From contig NZ_LIVT01000010.1 of the NCBI RefSeq assembly GCF_001905905.1, positions 62,001 through 126,000 on the forward strand: a stretch of DNA of 64,000 bases. Reading direction: 5' to 3'. Numbering within the stretch: position 1 is the first letter of the stretch; every line of letters starts with the position of its first letter. The notes beneath the pieces were generated by a model, which saw only the letters and a list, made by a program, of their open reading frames with translations, did not search any database and had not been told where the DNA came from. Positions 60,386 through 64,000 of the stretch are shown here, piece after piece. The DNA comes from Streptomyces sp. CB02366 (GTDB taxonomy: Bacteria; Actinomycetota; Actinomycetes; Streptomycetales; Streptomycetaceae). The translations under genes and the position numbers were made by a program.

Positions 60386-61792
60386 CTACCTCGCCCGCTC
60401 CACGTCCGGCACTTCGGATGCCCTGATCATCGAGGGCATGGCCCTTCCCGGTGGCAGCGACGAGGCCACCCGTTCGTACAGCCGCATGCCCTCGTCCCGC
60501 AGATTCCGTGCCGCGTTCACGTCCCGGTCGTGCGCCTCACCGCACCCACCGCACGACCAGCCGCGCACTGCCAGATCCAGTTTCGGCCCGGTTGCCCCGC
60601 ATGCTGAGCAACGCCGTGTCGAGGGGAAGAAGCGGTCGACGACGACCAGCGTCCGCCCGTACCACGCGCACTTGTACCGCAGCTGCCGGAGCAACTCGCC
60701 CCAGGAAGCATCGAGGATCGCCCGGTTCAGCCCCGTTTTCCGTCGGCGCCCCCTCCCCCGAGGCGACCGTAAGAGAGAGGCGACGGCCAGATCCTCCACC
60801 ACGAGCACTTGGTTCTCGCGCACGAGGCGGGTGGTGAGCTGGTCCAGCGCGTTCCTGCGAACGTCACCGATGAGGGCGTACAACCGGGCGATCTCCTGCC
60901 GCGCCTTGTCCCTGTTCCTCGACCCTCTCTCCTTGCGGTGCAAACTCCGCTGCAGATCCGCGAGCTTTGCCCCGTACTTCTCGAGGAGCCGGGGGCGGCC
61001 CGCCTTCTCCCCGTCGTCCAGCGTGACCAGCGCCGCCAGCCCGAGGTCCAGACCGACCGCCTTCGGCCCACCACCGTCCCGCAGAAACACGGGCGGCAGC
61101 GGCTCGATCCATTCCTCCACCAGCACCGAGACGAAGAAGCGCCCCGCCCGGTCCCGGCTCACGGTCAGTTTCACCGGCCGGGCGCCCGCCGGGAGCGGCC
61201 GGGACCAGCGGACAGGCAGGGGCCCGGACTGCTTGGCCAACGCGATCAGCCCCGTACCGGGCCGCTCCGGGTCCTCCACCCAGCGGAAGCCCGTACGGAC
61301 ATAGGTCGCGGAGTCACGGCAGCGGCTCTTCTTCTTGCGTCTCGGATGGCCGGCCATTCCCGTGAAGAACCGCCCGAACGCGGCGTCGAGATGGCGAAGC
61401 GCCTGCTGGAGAACGGTCGAGGACACCTCCTGCAGCCACCGTGTCTCCTCGGCGTTCCGCCAGCCCGTGAGCGCCCGGCAGGACTCCGCGAACCCGAGCG
61501 GCACCCGGTGCTCACGCCAAGCCTTGTCCCTCAGTGCGAGGCCCTCGTTGTAGGCCCAGCGGCAGGCGCCGAAGGTCTTGAGCAGCTGCGCCGTCTGGGC
61601 GGGGGACGGGTAGCAGCGGTAGCGGTACACGCGCTGTCGGGTACCGGCTTCCGGCGCTCGCCGCCGCATCGGCCCGGCCGCCCGTTGCCGATGCTCGATC
61701 CGGGTGGGAACGCCCCGTGCTTCGCGCTTGACGCGCTCGGCCTCCGCGCCGGTGGCGTGGACGGCTTCGCCCTTCCCCGCAGCCTTGGCCAC
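60386..61792 (-). CDS. tnpB: TnpB, RNA-guided nuclease of an IS605-type element
   Basis: A 468-residue TnpB. The RuvC nuclease residues can be read as the Asp in VGLDLGLAALV, the Glu in LVVEDLAVA and the Asp in HDRDVNAARN. A four-Cys zinc finger (CSACGATG, CGGCGEAH) sits between the last two. The N-terminal WED/REC part (RVYRYRCYPSPAQTAQLL) is complete, so the gene looks intact. GTG at 61792 was chosen with GGGGGAGG ahead of it; 61669 (ATG) and 61825 (GTG) are alternatives. No TnpA transposase is nearby, so this is a lone tnpB beside a tRNA gene. Confidence 0.9.
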   Translation of the reverse strand: MAKAAGKGEAVHATGAEAERVKREARGVPTRIEHRQRAAGPMRRRAPEAGTRQRVYRYRCYPSPAQTAQLLKTFGACRWAYNEGLALRDKAWREHRVPLGFAESCRALTGWRNAEETRWLQEVSSTVLQQALRHLDAAFGRFFTGMAGHPRRKKKSRCRDSATYVRTGFRWVEDPERPGTGLIALAKQSGPLPVRWSRPLPAGARPVKLTVSRDRAGRFFVSVLVEEWIEPLPPVFLRDGGGPKAVGLDLGLAALVTLDDGEKAGRPRLLEKYGAKLADLQRSLHRKERGSRNRDKARQEIARLYALIGDVRRNALDQLTTRLVRENQVLVVEDLAVASLLRSPRGRGRRRKTGLNRAILDASWGELLRQLRYKCAWYGRTLVVVDRFFPSTRRCSACGATGPKLDLAVRGWSCGGCGEAHDRDVNAARNLRDEGMRLYERVASSLPPGRAMPSMIRASEVPDVERAR

Positions 61793-61945
61793 GACCCCTC
61801 CCCCTGTCCGATATCCGGATGGCACTGCAGTGCGTTCAACGAACAGGCGAGTGAGTGGTTACGGCCGTCCGATATGCCTGTCCGTGGGGGAGTGCGGCTG
61901 TGTAGAGTTGTGGGGTCTCGGCGCATGTCTGTGGCGTGCGCCGGT

Positions 61946-62019
61946 GCCTCCTTAGCTCAGCTGGCCAGAGCTCCGATCTTGTAAGTCGGATGTCGTCGGT
62001 TCGAATCCGACAGGGGGCT
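61946..62019 (+). tRNA. tRNA-Thr (anticodon UGU)
   Basis: A 74-nt cloverleaf: acceptor stem GCCTCCT with AGGGGGC, an anticodon loop reading CTTGTAA (anticodon TGT, decoding ACA) and T-arm GTCGG-TTCGAAT-CCGAC. CCA is not encoded. TAGAGT lies about 30 nt upstream as a -10-like element. A hairpin terminator follows. Confidence 0.95.
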
Positions 62020-62024
62020 CAGCG

Positions 62025-62061
62025 AGAAGCCCGGGTCGGATGTCGTCCGATCCGGGCTTCT
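62025..62061 (+). terminator. tRNA-Thr terminator
   Basis: A 16-bp stem (62025-62040 with 62046-62061) with one G-U wobble and a 5-nt loop lies 5 nt past the tRNA. Confidence 0.85.
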
Positions 62062-62117
62062 GTCGTCGCCGTGGACGTGGCGGCATCGGCGGGAGCCGGC
62101 CGCGCCGGGGGCGGGTC

Positions 62118-63293
62118 TCAGTACCGCAGCAGCGCGGCCACGCCGCCGGAGTCGGGGAGGGTGCCGTCCGGGACGAACAGCACGTCCGATTCCGCCGCTA
62201 CGGCGCCGTCCACCAGGCGTTCCACGATGTCGGTGGCGACACCGGGCGGGGACGGGCGGACGTCGGGGTCCGGGTTCGGCAGGGTCACGGGTTCGGGGAC
62301 CTGGACGGTCTCCAGTTCGCGGCCCTCGCCGACGATGCGGCCGGCGAGCACCAGCGACTCCTCCAGGACCAGCCGCCGCACCCGGCGGTCCGCGACCGCG
62401 GTCCACACCTGTTCCGGGCCGTCCGCGACCCTGTCCTGCCCGCGTGCCTCATCGAGCTCCGACACCGCTTCGGCGGTCTGCCGGGCGTGGAAGTCGTCGA
62501 GGGCCGGCCGCAGCCGCTCCGCCAGGTCCTGCGGCGATTCGCTGCCCATGCCGGCCAGCGCGAGCGTCCCGGCGACCTGCCTGCCGTGGGCGGTGAGGCC
62601 CTCGAACGCGGGGAGGACCTTGGTGCCCCCGATGACGAACAGCGGCAGGGGGCCGTGCGCGTCGAGGTATCCGCCGAGGTGCCCGTCGACCGTCTTCAGG
62701 TACTGCTCCACCCGCTCCTCGTGCCCCCGGTACGGGGCCGCGTTCGGGATCGGCCCCGGGATCGCGTCCTCGGGCGACGGGATCTGCGGCGCGGCGGGGA
62801 AACCGTGCTCGGTCACCTCGGTCAGCCTCCGCACCGAACCCCGGTAGAGCCGGGACGTCTCCTGGTCCAGGACGAGCACCAGGTACGGCCGGGACCGCTG
62901 CTCGGCGTCCACCAGGTACCGCGTGAGGAACTCCTCGGCGAACTCCACCCGCGGCCGGACTTCCTGCGGCGACGTCACGCGCCACACCTGCACCGGCTCG
63001 TTCGCCGCCACGTACACCACCATGGCGTCGCCTTCGGGCGACGGATCGGCGGCCCGCTCGATCGCGTCGGGGTCCAGCAGGCGGTCCCTCAGTTGCAGCC
63101 GCGCCTCCCTCTCGACGTCCGGATCGTCGGCCAGACGGCGCTTGGCCTCCGTCACCAGGTCGCGCAGCAGGATGCGGTCCTTGTCGTTGAACCGGTAGTC
63201 CGGGTCGGTCGGCATGACCAGGGTGATCGCCGGGTACGACCGAGGCTTTCCCAGTTCTGCACGGATGTGGGAAGTCAGTTCAGAGATATGCAC
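62118..63293 (-). CDS. Bacterial eRF1-like (baeRF family) protein
   Basis: A 391-residue cytoplasmic protein. The N-terminal VHISELTSHIRAELGKPRSYPAITLVMPT, the middle domain (YLVLVLDQETSRLYRGSVRRL) and the C-terminal domain ending GGVAALLRY fit the three-domain layout of bacterial archaeo-eukaryotic release-factor homologues (baeRF). These lack a proven role; links to ribosome hibernation or rescue have been proposed from genomics. The GTG at 63293 is the likely start, but GTG 3 nt further upstream cannot be excluded. It is divergent from a 58-residue basic protein gene. Confidence 0.7.
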   Translation of the reverse strand: MHISELTSHIRAELGKPRSYPAITLVMPTDPDYRFNDKDRILLRDLVTEAKRRLADDPDVEREARLQLRDRLLDPDAIERAADPSPEGDAMVVYVAANEPVQVWRVTSPQEVRPRVEFAEEFLTRYLVDAEQRSRPYLVLVLDQETSRLYRGSVRRLTEVTEHGFPAAPQIPSPEDAIPGPIPNAAPYRGHEERVEQYLKTVDGHLGGYLDAHGPLPLFVIGGTKVLPAFEGLTAHGRQVAGTLALAGMGSESPQDLAERLRPALDDFHARQTAEAVSELDEARGQDRVADGPEQVWTAVADRRVRRLVLEESLVLAGRIVGEGRELETVQVPEPVTLPNPDPDVRPSPPGVATDIVERLVDGAVAAESDVLFVPDGTLPDSGGVAALLRY

Positions 63294-63437
63294 GTGGTGA
63301 GCATCACATCGATTCCGCGGGGTCGCAGCGCGAGCGTCCGCCGGTCGCCGCTCCACGGGCTCCGCAGTACGGTGATGGGGAACGTTGACTTCCGAACGCC
63401 AGGGTCCTGGACGCGATGCACGCGAGGAGGCCGGCTC

Positions 63438-63614
63438 ATGGGAAAGAAGCAACCGGCGAAAGGCCACCACGGGCTGGGAGCCCGGGGGCAGGGGAAGCTC
63501 GTGTACTTCCACGGGCAGGTTCCCGAGGCCGCGAAACAGCCCAAGGAGCAGCGGACCGGCACGGGCGGGCCGCCTCCCGAGCGCCGCCGGAACGGCGGAC
63601 GCCGGGTCGGGTGA
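63438..63614 (+). CDS. 58-residue basic protein
   Basis: A short gene behind GAGGAGG encodes MGKKQPAKGHHGLGARGQGK, then LVYFHGQVPEAAKQPKEQ and a Gly/Pro/Arg-rich end. It is strongly basic and probably disordered apart from the LVYFHGQV strand. The strong ribosome binding site supports translation. The function is unknown; binding nucleic acid is possible given its charge. Confidence 0.6.
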   Translation: MGKKQPAKGHHGLGARGQGKLVYFHGQVPEAAKQPKEQRTGTGGPPPERRRNGGRRVG

Positions 63615-63756
63615 AGCACCCCGGGGGCCGAGGACCGGGAAGGTCCGGAACTGTCCCCGGGAGACCCGCACCCGTCCGCCCGTACGGTTCCCGCTCTGCT
63701 TCTGCGGACTTCGGCAGCTCTCTCGCGGGAGCGGGAGAGCGGGTGCGGTCGCCGTC

Positions 63757-63788
63757 GGTCCCGCCCCGGTCCTCACCGGGGCGGGACC
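63757..63788. terminator. Perfect 14-bp hairpin terminator
   Basis: A perfect 14-bp stem (GGTCCCGCCCCGGT with ACCGGGGCGGGACC) and CCTC loop is followed by TTCGTTT on the plus strand. It lies between the small basic gene and the convergent partial gene. Confidence 0.88.
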
Positions 63789-64000
63789 TTCGTTTCGGCC
63801 GTTCGGGGGAGCCGCCGCTTCATCCGGCGGTGCCGGGCGGAGGCAGGGGGGACCGGGCTCCGATGGCCAGTTCCACCTCCTCCTGCTGGAGCGTGAACCC
63901 CTTGACGACCCAGGCGTTTTCGGCGAGGGGCGTCCCGGCCGCCGTGGTGTGGGCGGCGACGGTGAGGGTCGTGGCGTCGCCGGTGCGGAGCTCGGCTGCG
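63773..64000 (-). CDS. C-terminal part of a protein entering from the right edge (partial)
   Basis: On the reverse strand, one frame running in from the window edge has strong GC bias at third positions (TGDATTLTVAAHTTAAG, ENAWVVKGFTLQQEEVE). It continues to a TGA at 63773-63775, inside the terminator stem. The last part (RHRRMKRRLPRT) looks less like protein, so a sequencing error or an earlier end is possible. The family is not recognised. Confidence 0.45.
   Translation of the reverse strand, partial: RSRAPHRRRHDPHRRRPHHGGRDAPRRKRLGRQGVHAPAGGGGTGHRSPVPPASARHRRMKRRLPRTAETKVPPR

Noticed and set aside
61800-61880. Direct repeats of GTCCGATAT as the exact ends of the tnpB element
   Set aside because: IS605-type elements end in hairpins rather than simple direct repeats, and no matching right end was recognised, so the boundary stays undefined.

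Overview
The window is very GC-rich and densely coded, and it looks like a chromosomal core segment of a Streptomyces species. The evidence is the gene content and order: a nickel regulator with the full Nur ligand set, the WhiG anti-sigma factor RsiG, mycothiol synthase MshA, PhoU/PhoR-PhoP with a PHO box, CarD-IspD-IspF-CysS-RlmB, and the multi-sugar ATPase MsiK. From memory this order resembles the S. coelicolor SCO416x-SCO424x segment; no alignment was run.

Layout. 1-9.8 kb: a sulfur module (a leaderless Cys-rich leader peptide, rhodanese SseA, DUF1416), small conserved proteins, nur, ygfZ, dtd, rsiG, an asparaginase and an Eis-like acetyltransferase. 9.9-19.7 kb is more accessory: a drug-efflux ABC pair next to a divergent TetR gene with a twin operator between them, a second TetR, a phosphotransferase/HAD pair, an M23 hydrolase, a zinc-ribbon protein, a hydrolase, a methyltransferase and a short GNAT. 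19.7-29.2 kb: an XRE regulator with its own palindrome, a heparin-binding-hemagglutinin-like protein, a PP2C phosphatase with a receiver domain, an NlpC/P60 hydrolase, mshA, a YbjN protein and a lipoprotein. 29.3-35.4 kb is an accessory block: a probable toxin-antitoxin pair, a YunG-like protein, a methyltransferase, an arsenic island (arsI, arsR, acr3, arsC, arsN1-like) and an eleven-copy 13-bp repeat array. 35.4-45.2 kb is core again: gpmA, an MFS carrier, a 49-aa nine-cysteine protein, phoU, phoR-phoP, a lipoprotein, carD and ispD-ispF. 45.2-51.2 kb holds a GNAT, a Zur-box-like operator and a peptide/metallophore-type importer whose ATPase is missing, then an MFS exporter and a PPOX-fold enzyme. 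51.4-64 kb: cysS, rlmB, a DoxX-like protein, a nucleotidyltransferase, a Ca2+/H+ antiporter, msiK with a DasR-like site, a lone TnpB, tRNA-Thr(UGU), and a bacterial eRF1-like protein at the right end.

How the genes work together. Many transcripts appear leaderless, with a TANNNT-type -10 box 6-8 nt before the start codon. That spacing was used to choose several starts. Thiol, metal and metalloid handling recurs through the window (SseA, MshA, Nur, the ars genes, the Cys-rich protein, the Zur-type importer), alongside phosphate control and central sugar uptake.
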